A stretch of 64,000 nt of DNA, from assembly GCA_963755695.1 (NCBI GenBank), contig CAVWLB010000009.1:62001-126000 (forward strand), written 5' to 3'. Of this stretch, positions 1 to 8,591 are shown piece by piece (position 1 is the stretch's first letter; each line of letters begins with the position of its first letter). The notes beneath the pieces are model-generated. The model saw nothing but the letters and a program-made list of their open reading frames with translations. It made no database searches and was not told the origin of the DNA. This DNA is from QHWT01 sp963755695 (lineage in GTDB: Bacteria > Acidobacteriota > Vicinamibacteria > Vicinamibacterales > 2-12-FULL-66-21). Both the position numbers and the translations under genes were made by a program.

Positions 1-386
1 ACCAGCCGAACCGCCCAGCTGATCCCGTATCGCGGGGGCGGCGGGGGCGGCAGCAGATCGCGCTGAATCTTTGCCGCGACGGCGAGCTGCGTGTCCAGCA
101 CGATCTTGTCGCGTTCGAGGTGCATCAGGGCCGCTCTCGTGGAGCGCAGATTGAGCCAGAGGTAGAGGACGACGCCAAGGCTGCTGGCGAGAACCACGTC
201 GCCAATCCACGTCAGCTCACCTGCCGACGGACGCACGAGCGTGATGAACCATTTCTCGACCGCCGCCCCCAGCACGAACACCGTGAAGGCCGTCGCTGCC
301 GATGTGAATGCGATGGCGGTTCGCGTGGGCGCCGACCGGCGCATGACCCCAAGACTCCCGTTGGTCACTGCGGCGGCGCTGCTCAT
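1..386 (-). CDS. SpoIIE/RsbU-type PP2C phosphatase, N-terminal part (runs off the window)
   Basis: Read on the minus strand from an ATG at 386 (a second in-frame ATG is at 344) with no stop to the window edge. The N-terminal 60 or so residues contain two hydrophobic membrane-like segments, followed by a charged linker and the sequence AAKIQRDLLPPPPP, which is the typical entry (A..IQ..LLP) into the catalytic domain of SpoIIE/RsbU serine phosphatases that dephosphorylate anti-anti-sigma factors. The catalytic domain itself lies outside the window, so the assignment rests on this entry motif and on the membrane-anchor layout. It lies 31 bp after the stop of the mprF-like gene and on the same strand, so it may be the third gene of that operon. 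Which ATG is used is uncertain, because neither has a clear ribosome binding site. Confidence 0.7.
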   Translation of the reverse strand, partial: MSSAAAVTNGSLGVMRRSAPTRTAIAFTSAATAFTVFVLGAAVEKWFITLVRPSAGELTWIGDVVLASSLGVVLYLWLNLRSTRAALMHLERDKIVLDTQLAVAAKIQRDLLPPPPPPRYGISWAVRL

Positions 387-417
387 GAGACGCGATGCGC
401 CCGTCGGCACAGCCCCC

Positions 418-2992
418 TCACCTCAGGAAGATCCGGCGGTAGCCGCCGGAGATCAGCGCGGCGACGTCCGCAAGAATGACTGTGAGTCGAGTGCCGCACG
501 GGTACGCGAGGTAGTGCGCCTCCCACACCGGATCGAACTTCTGCTTGTAGGCGCGCAGTCCTTGGAAGTTGTAGACGGCTTCACCGTGCTCGGTACAGCA
601 ACCGTCCCATGCGGTTCCAGAATGGCGCCACCGGCGAGGTCTGGAACCCCGACAGGGGCGCCATCCCGAGCACGAAGCGATGGTATCCGTCTGCCCTCGC
701 CCATTGCAGGAGGTGGAGAAAGAGACCCTGCATCACGTCTCGCGGCGCGTCGCGCCTGTAGCGCATCAGATCCACCGATATTTCGATGTGCTGCGATCCG
801 GGCCACAGATTGGCAAACGCTTCGATGCGACCTTGCCGTTCGAGCACGGCGATTGGAAACCGCGAGAGATACGCTTCGTCGAAGCAGCCCAGTGAGAATC
901 CCTTCTCTGCTGCCGCTTTCGTCGCGAGCCATTCGTCGGATACCGCGCGCAACTCGCCAAACCGCAGTGCTGCCTCGTGCGGCTGCATCACCCGGAACGT
1001 CACTTCATCGCGCGCGAGCCTGCGCAGCACCTGACGGTGTTGGCTGCTGCGACTGCCGTCCAGGTTGAACGTCGAAAGCTGAACGTGCGCGCATTCACCG
1101 AGTTTGATCAGTGTCAGTCCGAGATCGATGTACCGATGGACGTGCCGAGCCGGCACTTCGTAAAACACGGGAACGCCCCCGAAATCGTCGCATCGCTGCA
1201 GGAACTCACGCGCCGCTGCGGTGCCGCACGCGTCCGGCCCCACCGGGTCGCCAAGCGCGACCCAGCTGCGCCCGTGAACGCCATACATGACGAACGCGCG
1301 CCGGTCATCGTCGAATAGGACTCCCTTGTCGCCGAGGAACACGAGATTGGGGCTGGTGAACGTTTGCGCGGCGACGGCTTGCTCGACGTCGCCCCAATCC
1401 CGGGCGCTGGGCGACGCGATCCGGTATCGCGCCGGCCCGACGAGGCGCGAGAGGCCGAACAGCGCGACCACCACCGCGGCACCAACCGAGGCGCGCAGGA
1501 ATCGAGGGGCGTCACCCTGCAGCTCGAACTGCCACCACAGGTCGTTGGCATACTGCACGTGTTCGTAGGCAAACAGCCCCAGCCAGATCGACGCCGCCAA
1601 CGCGCCGAGCGCGGCGGCAATCCATGCAGGAGAGAGGCGGGCGTCCCGAAACGCGGCGTGCCGCGAAAAGGCCGGCCTCGCTTGCCACAGCCCAATCAGG
1701 ACGAGAGCCAGCAGCGTCGCTTCTTCGTAATCGAAACCTTTCAATAGGGAGGCTGTGATGCCAATCACGATCGCTGCACCAGTCGCGTAGTAGGCGCCAG
1801 CCAGCCGGCGCGAAAGCCCGTGCGAGAGCACGAGCAGCGCCGCGCCGGCGATGCTGCCGATGAAGTGCGAGGCCTCGATCACACCGAGCGGGAAGATGCG
1901 GCCGACGAGTGCCAGCCGGTCCTGAGCGGCAGGAGTGGCACCAGAGAACAACAACATCACGCCGCCAAGGAACGTGACGAACGCCAGAAGCCGCGGGGTG
2001 ACGTGCAGGGTGGCGCCGCCGATCAGAGTGCCAACCCGCCGGGCGCTGTCGCGATGCTGATGAAGTTCGTCGACGAGAATCACGCTGAGTGCCAGAATGA
2101 ACGGGCAGAGGTAGTAGACGATCCTGTAGACGACCAGTGCGGGCACGACCTGGGTCGACGGCAGATACGGCTTGAGCAAGAGCACGATGATTGTCTCGAA
2201 AACGCCGAGACCACCCGGAATGTGGCTGGCCATGCCGAGGAGGATCGCAACCAGAAAGATCGCCAGGAAGGTCACGAACGACGGCGCACCTGGCGGCAGC
2301 AGCACGTAGAGCACGGCGCCCGCGAGCGCCCACTCGACAGACGACAGCCCCAGTTGCGAGAGCGCAATCAGCGGTCGCGGGACCGGCAGTTCGAGCCGCC
2401 ACAGCCACAGCGGCTGTTGTCGAACGGCCGTGGCCGCGACATACGCAAGGGGTGTACACATCAGCGCCCAGCCGACTGGTCTCGCCAGCTCCCGTATCGA
2501 GTGCGCGGCCAGTCCAGCGTCCGGCGTCATCGCGAGGCTCAGGCCTCCAAGCGCAAAGAGCCCGAGCCAGAAGGTCGCGCAGTAGGCGAAGACGATGCGC
2601 GACAACTCGCTCGTCGTCACACCCCAGCGCGTGTAGAACCGGTGGCGAACCGAGGCGCCCGAGAGCATGGCCAATCCAATGCTGTTCGAGATCGCGTACG
2701 CCAGGAGCGACGTGACGATGATCCGCACTCGCGGCAGGGCACGGCCGGCGTACGCGAACGCAATCAGGTCGTACCCGCTGAGCGCGGCGTAGTTGCCAAG
2801 CGTGAGTATGATCGCCAGCAGGAGCCGTGTCCGCGGCAGCGTTGCCACGTCGAATCTGACTTCATTCCAATGCAGGGAGCGAAGCTCGATCCGGAGCACC
2901 TGAAGCGCAATCAGGAAGAGCAGGAGGCTGCCGATGGCTGGCAGCGCGCGCCGAAGTCCTCGAGGCATATCGGTTACGACCGTGCGGGCCAT
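418..2992 (-). CDS. mprF: Bifunctional lysylphosphatidylglycerol flippase/synthase (MprF/LpiA), one frameshift near the C-terminus
   Basis: Adds lysine (or another amino acid) from aminoacyl-tRNA to phosphatidylglycerol and flips the product to the outer leaflet, giving resistance to cationic peptides and acid. The N-terminal half (about residues 10-510) is a long series of membrane segments; the C-terminal 300 residues are the soluble DUF2156 aminoacyl-transferase domain (GDPVGPD and LGMAPLSGF are typical). The main frame stops at 581, just after GRLLYR. A one-base shift near 590 restores the expected tail (HGEAVYNFQGLRAYKQKFDP) and reaches a TGA at 418-420, giving the normal length of about 858 residues. 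The frameshift removes a conserved tail and is probably a sequence error. The start overlaps the end of the upstream VirJ-type gene by 19 bp, so the two are translationally coupled. Confidence 0.88.
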
Positions 2993-3756
2993 GCCGCAAT
3001 CCAGTCGATCGCCTCTCGCAGCCGCTCGTCGAAGTCGGCGAGCTTGTCACTGAAACGGTGATCCGCCGCGTCCACCATCCAGAGCCTCTTCGGCTCGCAC
3101 GCGTGGTCAAGAATGCGGTGCACCTCCGGCGCCGGCACGTACTCGTCGTGGGTGGAATGGATCGCCGCGAGGGGCACCGGCGCAACCCGCTCGACAATCG
3201 CCGCGGTACTGAAGACGGGCTCATGCGGGACGCCGTGCGTGAGATAAATGATCGAATCCTGCCACCGCCACGCCAGCTCGTTGCGATCGGGAAGACCCAC
3301 ACCGATCACGCCCGCGACGGCTCGTTTGAGCGTGGGATCGACGGCGGCCAGAACCGAGAGCCCGGCGCCTTCGGAAACCCCGATCAGAATGGGTTTCGTG
3401 GCGCTACCTCGCGCCGCAAAGTCGACCAGGACCTGATAATCCGCGGAGACATCCTGAGGATGAAGCGGGTCGCGGCTGGTGAAGCTTTCCAGGTACGCTT
3501 TCGCGTCGAACCCCACCACGAAGTTTCCGTCTGCCGCCAGGACTTCTGCTACGTGCGGACCCAGATGCATCCAGCCTCCGTCACCGCTGGACACGAGGAA
3601 TGGCCTTCCTCCTCGCGCGCCGTAGAGATGGAGCACCTGCGGGCGGCCGCGAATCGAGAGTGTCTCCTGCGTGTCACGCGGCGCCGCGCTGAGTGTCCGC
3701 CCGAAGCAACACGCCATCAATAGCATTGCCACACTGTGTCGCGTAAGTCGTTCCAT
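2974..3756 (-). CDS. VirJ/AcvB-type periplasmic alpha/beta hydrolase, partner of MprF/LpiA
   Basis: About 260 residues when started at the ATG at 3756, which gives a good signal peptide (MERLTRHSVAMLLMACCFG); the open frame extends upstream to 4047 but that stretch looks non-coding. The body has an alpha/beta-hydrolase layout: SGDGGW near the N-terminus, the nucleophile elbow GVSEG, and late His/Asp candidates in AADHRFSD. This matches the VirJ family (PF06057). In Agrobacterium the related AcvB is encoded with the lysyl-PG synthase LpiA and hydrolyses lysyl-PG in the periplasm. The same gene order here, with a 19-bp overlap into mprF, suggests the same role. It is the size of VirJ and of the C-terminal half of AcvB, not of full AcvB. 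Confidence 0.78.
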   Translation of the reverse strand: MERLTRHSVAMLLMACCFGRTLSAAPRDTQETLSIRGRPQVLHLYGARGGRPFLVSSGDGGWMHLGPHVAEVLAADGNFVVGFDAKAYLESFTSRDPLHPQDVSADYQVLVDFAARGSATKPILIGVSEGAGLSVLAAVDPTLKRAVAGVIGVGLPDRNELAWRWQDSIIYLTHGVPHEPVFSTAAIVERVAPVPLAAIHSTHDEYVPAPEVHRILDHACEPKRLWMVDAADHRFSDKLADFDERLREAIDWIAAWPARS

Positions 3757-3982
3757 ACACCGCAGGTGAAGCAACCAGCGCTCCAGCAAGGCTTCCCAAC
3801 CGATTGGCTGTTCGTCGTTCCTAACGCGACTGTCATTGTTCCGAGTGCCGGTAGGAAGAACGCGGCCGCGTAGGAGTTCGTCTTCCATCGAACTGTGATT
3901 CCTCCGAGGCCAACGAGGTGTGCCCTTCCGCGTAGGATCGTACGTGTTGATCGGAGGCCCGGCCGAAATACTGGACCGGACA

Positions 3983-5140
3983 ATGCGCATACAGTTCGCC
4001 CTGCTCTCGATTGCGACCCTGGCGATGATCGCCTCGGCGCACGACACTCAGGCCAGGACCACAGCCGGTGTTGTTGAATCCCGATACCTGGCCTTCTTTC
4101 TGCTGACAGGAAACTCTTCTGGAGATCCGGCGCTCGACGGGCGGATCCGGTCAGACATCCAGACCGTGCTCGAGGAAAAGGGGCTCGTCCGCACGTCGGC
4201 GGACGAGGCACAAGCCGTCGGCGTGATACACGTTGCCACTGCGGCGAAACACTCGCGTGGCGATTTCTATGAGGGATGGGGAGGATGGGAGTGGCGCGCT
4301 TCCGGGCCCCCCACGCTCGACGGAACGCGCAACTACAAACCAGGGTCGGTCGTGGTCGACGTGTTCGACGCGCGAACCAAGCAGTTGATCTGGACGGGCG
4401 AGACACCCAACGTGTTGTCGGGCAAATCGAGTCCGAGCGAGCCGAGAAAGAACGCGCTCGCCCGGCTGTTCCGGACGTTTCCGGTTCTCGGCGTCACCGG
4501 CTTTCTTCCCTTCTCGCCGGTCGCAGGCGATCACTCACCGGTCGACGACGCCACCGAGCGCATCATCTTCGCCCCAGGTCCAGCCGTTCTCGTGGAGATT
4601 CACGGCGAGCCGCGCTACGAACAGGTCCTGGGTACGGACCTGCAGCGGGTCGTCAACACCGACGCGTTCATCGTGCGTGACGAGGCGGACATCCACTACT
4701 CGAAAATCGGCGATGTGTGGATGGAAGCGGACGGGCTCACGGGTAACTGGCTGCCGGCCGGCATGCTTCCCGGCGGCACAGAGGCCGCCTACGCGGACAT
4801 CCGGCCGGTGGGCGGGATGCCGACCGCTGCGTCCGACCCCGCCACGTTGCCTGCGGTCTATGTCGTCACCACGCCAGCCGATCTGATTGTTACAGATGGT
4901 GAGCCCCAATACGGTCCGTTCAAAGGCACAGCTCTTCGCTATCTCGAGAATGCGAATGCGGTCGTGTTCCAGGAACCGACCGACCATGAGCTCTACGTGC
5001 GGTTGTCCGGCGGCTGGTTCCGAGCGTGGACGACCGATGGTCCCTGGGAGCGCGTCGGTGACAAGGCGCTACCCGCCGACCTCCGGCCGGTTCGGGACAT
5101 CACCAGGACGGATTTGAACGCAGAAGCGGAACGGCAGTGA
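3983..5140 (+). CDS. Secreted DUF4136 protein with C-terminal repeat modules
   Basis: The ATG at 3983 starts a clear signal peptide (MRIQFALLSIATLAMIASA) and the protein runs 385 residues. Residues about 30-165 resemble the DUF4136 domain found in bacterial envelope lipoproteins: SDIQTVLEEKG, a glycine/tryptophan-rich stretch WGGWEW, and VDVFDARTKQLIWTG. No lipobox cysteine is seen, so it is probably periplasmic. The C-terminal half holds at least two copies of a module of about 70 residues of the type PAxLxEIHGEPRYE...GTxLQRVxNTxA...LxGNW followed by the second copy TDGEPQYG...GTALRYLENANA...GPWERV. Similar modules occur in acidobacterial proteins labelled carbohydrate-binding, but the function is unproven. 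It is divergent from the VirJ-type gene with a 226-bp gap. Confidence 0.72.
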   Translation: MRIQFALLSIATLAMIASAHDTQARTTAGVVESRYLAFFLLTGNSSGDPALDGRIRSDIQTVLEEKGLVRTSADEAQAVGVIHVATAAKHSRGDFYEGWGGWEWRASGPPTLDGTRNYKPGSVVVDVFDARTKQLIWTGETPNVLSGKSSPSEPRKNALARLFRTFPVLGVTGFLPFSPVAGDHSPVDDATERIIFAPGPAVLVEIHGEPRYEQVLGTDLQRVVNTDAFIVRDEADIHYSKIGDVWMEADGLTGNWLPAGMLPGGTEAAYADIRPVGGMPTAASDPATLPAVYVVTTPADLIVTDGEPQYGPFKGTALRYLENANAVVFQEPTDHELYVRLSGGWFRAWTTDGPWERVGDKALPADLRPVRDITRTDLNAEAERQ

Positions 5141-5161
5141 GAGAACCGGCTGCGGCGGCCT

Positions 5162-5800
5162 TCAGCGTGTCACGAGACCCAACTTGATCGCCTGCTGCAC
5201 GAGCTCCGCGTTGGTGCGAACGCCGAGATGCTCCATGATGCGATATTTGTGGAATTCGACGGTTCGCGGGCTGATATCCAGAAGCGCTGCAACCTCTTTC
5301 ATGGACTTGCCTTCGGCGAGCAGCTGGAGCACCTCGCGTTCGCGAGTGCTCAGATCCCGCACGGGGTTCTGCGGGGCCTGCGGACGCCAGGTCTCGTCGC
5401 GCAAGTCCTGAGCGAGCGAGGGGGAAACGTAGGTCTTTCCGCGCAACACCTCCCGTATTGCCGTCGTCAGCTCGATCGCGGCGGCATCCTTGAGCAGGTA
5501 ACCCGAGGCCTGGCGCCGAAACGCTTCGACCGCGAACCGCGGTTCGCGGTTCTGGGTGAGGAAGATGATCTTGATCGCCGGGTGGAGCGCCTTCAACTGT
5601 TCGCCCGCGTCGAGGCCGTTCAAGAGCGGCATGCCGATGTCGACGACCACGACGTCCGGGGCGAGCTCGCCGGCCGCCTTCAAGAGCGCCCGCCCGTCAG
5701 CGACGGTTCCGACGACATCGAATTCGGCCTGCAGCAGATGCTGTAGCGCCTGCGCGATCAGCAGGTGGTCGTCGGCGAGCAGAATCCGCGGAGGTTTCAT
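5162..5800 (-). CDS. NarL/FixJ-family response regulator (receiver + LuxR HTH)
   Basis: 212 residues. The receiver domain starts at residue 4 (ILLADDH, acidic pair D10/D11), with the phospho-acceptor Asp54 in VVVDIGMPLLNG and the conserved Lys in YLLKD. The C-terminal LuxR-type HTH (residues about 150-205) carries LSTREREVLQLLAEGKSMKEVA and SPRTVEFHKYRIMEHLG. It lies 7 bp downstream of the sensor kinase stop and is therefore almost certainly its cognate regulator. It is strongly similar to the regulator at 7419-8045 on the other side of the kinase, with the same lengths and the same MPLLNGLDAG and EGKSMKEV stretches, indicating a local duplication. Confidence 0.93.
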   Translation of the reverse strand: MKPPRILLADDHLLIAQALQHLLQAEFDVVGTVADGRALLKAAGELAPDVVVVDIGMPLLNGLDAGEQLKALHPAIKIIFLTQNREPRFAVEAFRRQASGYLLKDAAAIELTTAIREVLRGKTYVSPSLAQDLRDETWRPQAPQNPVRDLSTREREVLQLLAEGKSMKEVAALLDISPRTVEFHKYRIMEHLGVRTNAELVQQAIKLGLVTR

Positions 5801-5807
5801 CGCCGGC

Positions 5808-7286
5808 TCACTTGTGGAGCGCCTCGCCGCGTGCCGGGGTTGACATGGATCGCGGAGCTCGTGTTGGGGCGTCGGCCGGAGGAACCCAGACCTCGATTCT
5901 CGTACCGCGCGCCGGAGCGGAATCGACCCGAACCGTGCCGCGCAGCACCCGCAGCCGTTCGCGCATGCTCACGAATCCAAGTCCGGCCTGGCGATCCAGG
6001 CTTTCACTGACAAAACCGACGCCGGAATCCTCGACGCGGAGGTGCAGGCCATCGGATTCACCCCACAGGTTGATGCGGGCGCGGGAGGCGCGACTGTGTT
6101 TCGCGATGTTCGCGAGACTCTCCTCGGTGATACGAAACAGGCACAGCGCAACATCGGAGGGGAGCGACTCCGGCATCGACGAATGGTCGAAATCGATCTC
6201 GATGCCATGACGCGCCGAGAACTCGCTCACCAGCCGCTCCACTGCCGCCACCAGGCCCAGATAGTCGAGTGTCGACGAGTGCAGCCGGTGCGAAAGGTTG
6301 TGGATGTCCGTCGTGATGTCCGCTGTGCTCTGCCGGAGCTCCTCGAGCACGCCGGCCACCGGGAGCGGTGTGCCGGAATCGAGGCGCACTTGATCGAGCC
6401 GCACCGTCAGCACGCCAAGCGTCTGGCTGACGTGGTCGTGGAGCTCCCGCCCGATGCGGCTGCGTTCCTCCTCCTGCGCGCGAATCAGCCGGCCCGCCAG
6501 CTCCTCGAGTTCCTGTTCGGCTCGCTTGCGGTCGGTAATGTCCATCATGATGCCGCGCAGCCGGCTCGGGTTTCCGCTCTCGACCGCAACGCTGATGAGA
6601 TCCCTCAACCACACGGTCCGCCCATCCGCCGCGACCATGCGGTATTCCAGGTCCTGCTCCCGCTTCTCGGTCGCGGCCGCCGCGCGCGCACCAATCGCCG
6701 AGGCGCGATCGTCGGCGACGATGTGTTCCTGCCAGAAGCCGGATTCGTCGAGCCACCGTTCCGCGGCATAACCCAGCACGCGTTCGGCCTGTTGGCTCAC
6801 GAACGTGACGCGGAGCGTGGTGGCGTCTGCTTCCCAGACGATGCCTTCAATGGAGTTCACGAGATCCCGGTAACGCGACTCCGCTGCGACGGCCGCGCGA
6901 TGCGCGGCGGTCAGGTCGGCCGTCCGTTCCTGGACTTTCATATCGAGTTCCCTGAGAAGCTGCTTCATCGACCGCTCGGCGTTTCGGCGTCCGGCGCTGA
7001 CGCTCGTGAAAGCGGCCGCGATGACGGTGAACGCGGCGAGGCGCGGAACATGAACCGGATCGAGCCGCAACATGTGCGTCGGAGCCGTGAAGAAATAGTC
7101 GAGCGCGAGCGTCGAAAGCAGCGACGCCACCAGAGCGGGCCATGGGCCCCAGAACCAGGCGACGACGGCGACGGCCACCAGCAGGATGACCGCGGCGTCG
7201 AGCAACGGGTGCAGCCACAGGGCGAGAACCACCGCCCCGGCGACCGCAACGACCGCGCCTCCGTATCTCGCGAGGGTATCCTTCAT
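5808..7286 (-). CDS. Membrane-bound PAS sensor histidine kinase (HisKA_3 type)
   Basis: 492 residues. The N-terminal 100 residues form three or four membrane segments like the KdpD-type DUF4118 anchor (DYFFTAP). A short coiled linker (RELDMKVQERTADL) leads to a PAS domain with PAC tail (residues about 135-255, ending GIMMDITDRKRAE). The dimerisation/phosphotransfer helix has EEERSRIGRELHDHVSQ with the phosphorylatable His283, then a HATPase_c domain with GLGFVSMRERL. This layout pairs with NarL-family regulators. The kinase is followed 7 bp later by one regulator (5162-5800) and is divergent from a second (7419-8045). The signal is unknown. Confidence 0.92.
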   Translation of the reverse strand: MKDTLARYGGAVVAVAGAVVLALWLHPLLDAAVILLVAVAVVAWFWGPWPALVASLLSTLALDYFFTAPTHMLRLDPVHVPRLAAFTVIAAAFTSVSAGRRNAERSMKQLLRELDMKVQERTADLTAAHRAAVAAESRYRDLVNSIEGIVWEADATTLRVTFVSQQAERVLGYAAERWLDESGFWQEHIVADDRASAIGARAAAATEKREQDLEYRMVAADGRTVWLRDLISVAVESGNPSRLRGIMMDITDRKRAEQELEELAGRLIRAQEEERSRIGRELHDHVSQTLGVLTVRLDQVRLDSGTPLPVAGVLEELRQSTADITTDIHNLSHRLHSSTLDYLGLVAAVERLVSEFSARHGIEIDFDHSSMPESLPSDVALCLFRITEESLANIAKHSRASRARINLWGESDGLHLRVEDSGVGFVSESLDRQAGLGFVSMRERLRVLRGTVRVDSAPARGTRIEVWVPPADAPTRAPRSMSTPARGEALHK

Positions 7287-7334
7287 GTCTCCAGTCCCCT
7301 CGATTTTGACCTGGAAATTTCTCCTGCGGACCTC

Positions 7335-7344
7335 GGAGTACTCC
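7335..7344. promoter_or_regulatory. Palindrome GGAGTACTCC in the divergent kinase/regulator promoter region
   Basis: A perfect 10-bp palindrome in the 132-bp gap between the kinase start (7286, minus) and the regulator start (7419, plus). Its place suggests an operator read by one of the two NarL-type regulators, but that is inference from position only. The plus-strand gene has a good ribosome binding site (TTGGAGG about 6 bp before the ATG). Confidence 0.35.
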
Positions 7345-7418
7345 TAGTTCCGAAAATCGGCCGTCCGCAGCAAGATGGTTCGAGACGACAACGGGAACGA
7401 CCGGGTTGGAGGTGTTTC

Positions 7419-8045
7419 ATGTCGCGGCCACGGATTCTGATGGCGGACGATCACCTGATGATGCTCGAAGCATTCAAGGCGGTGCTCGAGCCGGACGTCG
7501 AGGTGGTCGGGATGGTTACCGACGGCAGGGCGCTGCTGGAGGAATTCTCCCGGCTGCATCCCGACGTGGTCCTGCTCGACGTCGCCATGCCGCTCCTGAA
7601 CGGGCTCGACGCGGGAAGGCAGCTGAAATCGCGGCAACCCTCGGTGAAACTGATCTACCTGACCATGAACCCGAATCCGGATCTCGCCTGCGAAGCGCTT
7701 CGCTTGGGCGCGTCCGGTTACGTGCTGAAGAGCTCGTCTGTCCCGGAGCTGAAACAGGCGATACAGGAAGCTCTGGCCGGGCGATCCTACATCACCCCAT
7801 TGATCACCCGCGAGGTCGTCGGCTCGCTGATTCAGCCGCGCAGCCTGGAGCCCGAGCTGACCGTTCGCCAGCGCGAAGTCCTTCAGCTGCTGGCGGAAGG
7901 CAAGTCGATGAAGGAAGTCGGCGCCATCCTGGATCTGACGCCGCGGACGGTCGCGTTTCACAGGTACCGGATGATGGAGCAGCTTCGCCTGAAAACGAGC
8001 GCCGAACTGGTCAAGTTTGCCGTCCGGCTCGGCCTCGTGGCGTGA
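7419..8045 (+). CDS. NarL/FixJ-family response regulator (receiver + LuxR HTH), paralogue of 5162-5800
   Basis: 208 residues from the ATG at 7419, chosen because TTGGAGG lies just upstream and the receiver starts directly (RPRILMADDH). Asp54 in VVLLDVAMPLLNG is the phospho-acceptor. The LuxR-type HTH follows at about residues 145-205 (LTVRQREVLQLLAEGKSMKEV, TPRTVAFHRYRMMEQL). It is divergent from the sensor kinase and similar over its whole length to the regulator downstream of that kinase. Two regulators of the same type around one kinase suggest branched output, or that this one listens to another kinase. A receiver-only gene follows 30 bp downstream. Confidence 0.93.
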   Translation: MSRPRILMADDHLMMLEAFKAVLEPDVEVVGMVTDGRALLEEFSRLHPDVVLLDVAMPLLNGLDAGRQLKSRQPSVKLIYLTMNPNPDLACEALRLGASGYVLKSSSVPELKQAIQEALAGRSYITPLITREVVGSLIQPRSLEPELTVRQREVLQLLAEGKSMKEVGAILDLTPRTVAFHRYRMMEQLRLKTSAELVKFAVRLGLVA

Positions 8046-8075
8046 GGGTCTGAGCGTTGGCCTGAGAGATCTGTC

Positions 8076-8573
8076 ATGTCACCCGAAAGCCGCCGCCTGC
8101 TGACCGAGGCATCGTCTGTCGCCACCGCCGCCGATCGTCGGGTCGGCGATGAGGCCATGCGCACCGAAGCGCCAGCCGCGCGCCGTCCGCGCATCATCGT
8201 CGCAGACGATCACCGCGCGATGCTCGACACGCTGGTACGGCTCCTCTCCGTCGAGTTCGAAGTCGTGGCTGCGGTCGGGGATGGAGAAGCGGCGGTCGCC
8301 GAGGTCGCGCAGCACCAGCCGGACGTTGTCGTGCTCGACATCGCGATGCCGCGCGTGGATGGCATCGCCGCGGCGGCGCAGCTGAAGGCACGCGGATCGT
8401 CGACAAAAGTGGTGTTCGTCACCAATCTGCACCATCGCGAGTTCGTCGAGCGAGCGCTCGCGCTTGGCGACGTCGGATTCGTCGTCAAGGACCGCCTGGT
8501 TGCCGATCTGCTGCCCGCGATTCGCGGCGTCCTCTCGGGTGGGACATTCGTCTCGCCGAACGTCGCACGCTAA
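8076..8573 (+). CDS. Stand-alone response-regulator receiver domain (no output domain)
   Basis: 165 residues from the ATG at 8076, or 138 from an in-frame ATG at 8157 that sits just before the domain. The receiver is complete: IIVADDH, phospho-acceptor Asp88 in VVVLDIAMPRVDG, and the conserved Lys in GFVVKD. It ends with SPNVAR and a TAA exactly where NarL relatives continue into the linker and LuxR HTH. It is therefore either a phosphate sink/shuttle protein or a regulator that has lost its HTH. No HTH-coding remnant is seen in the 18 bp before the convergent nodT gene. Confidence 0.85.
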   Translation: MSPESRRLLTEASSVATAADRRVGDEAMRTEAPAARRPRIIVADDHRAMLDTLVRLLSVEFEVVAAVGDGEAAVAEVAQHQPDVVVLDIAMPRVDGIAAAAQLKARGSSTKVVFVTNLHHREFVERALALGDVGFVVKDRLVADLLPAIRGVLSGGTFVSPNVAR

Positions 8574-8591
8574 GAGAATGAGCCCTCCCAA

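Noticed and set aside
1820..3061. 413-codon plus-strand frame
   Set aside because: Antisense shadow of the mprF-like gene with biased, repetitive Arg/Gln/Glu composition and no family match.
6042..8045. 667-codon plus-strand frame running into the second response regulator
   Set aside because: Everything before 7419 is antisense to the sensor kinase; the receiver starts directly after a good ribosome binding site at 7419.
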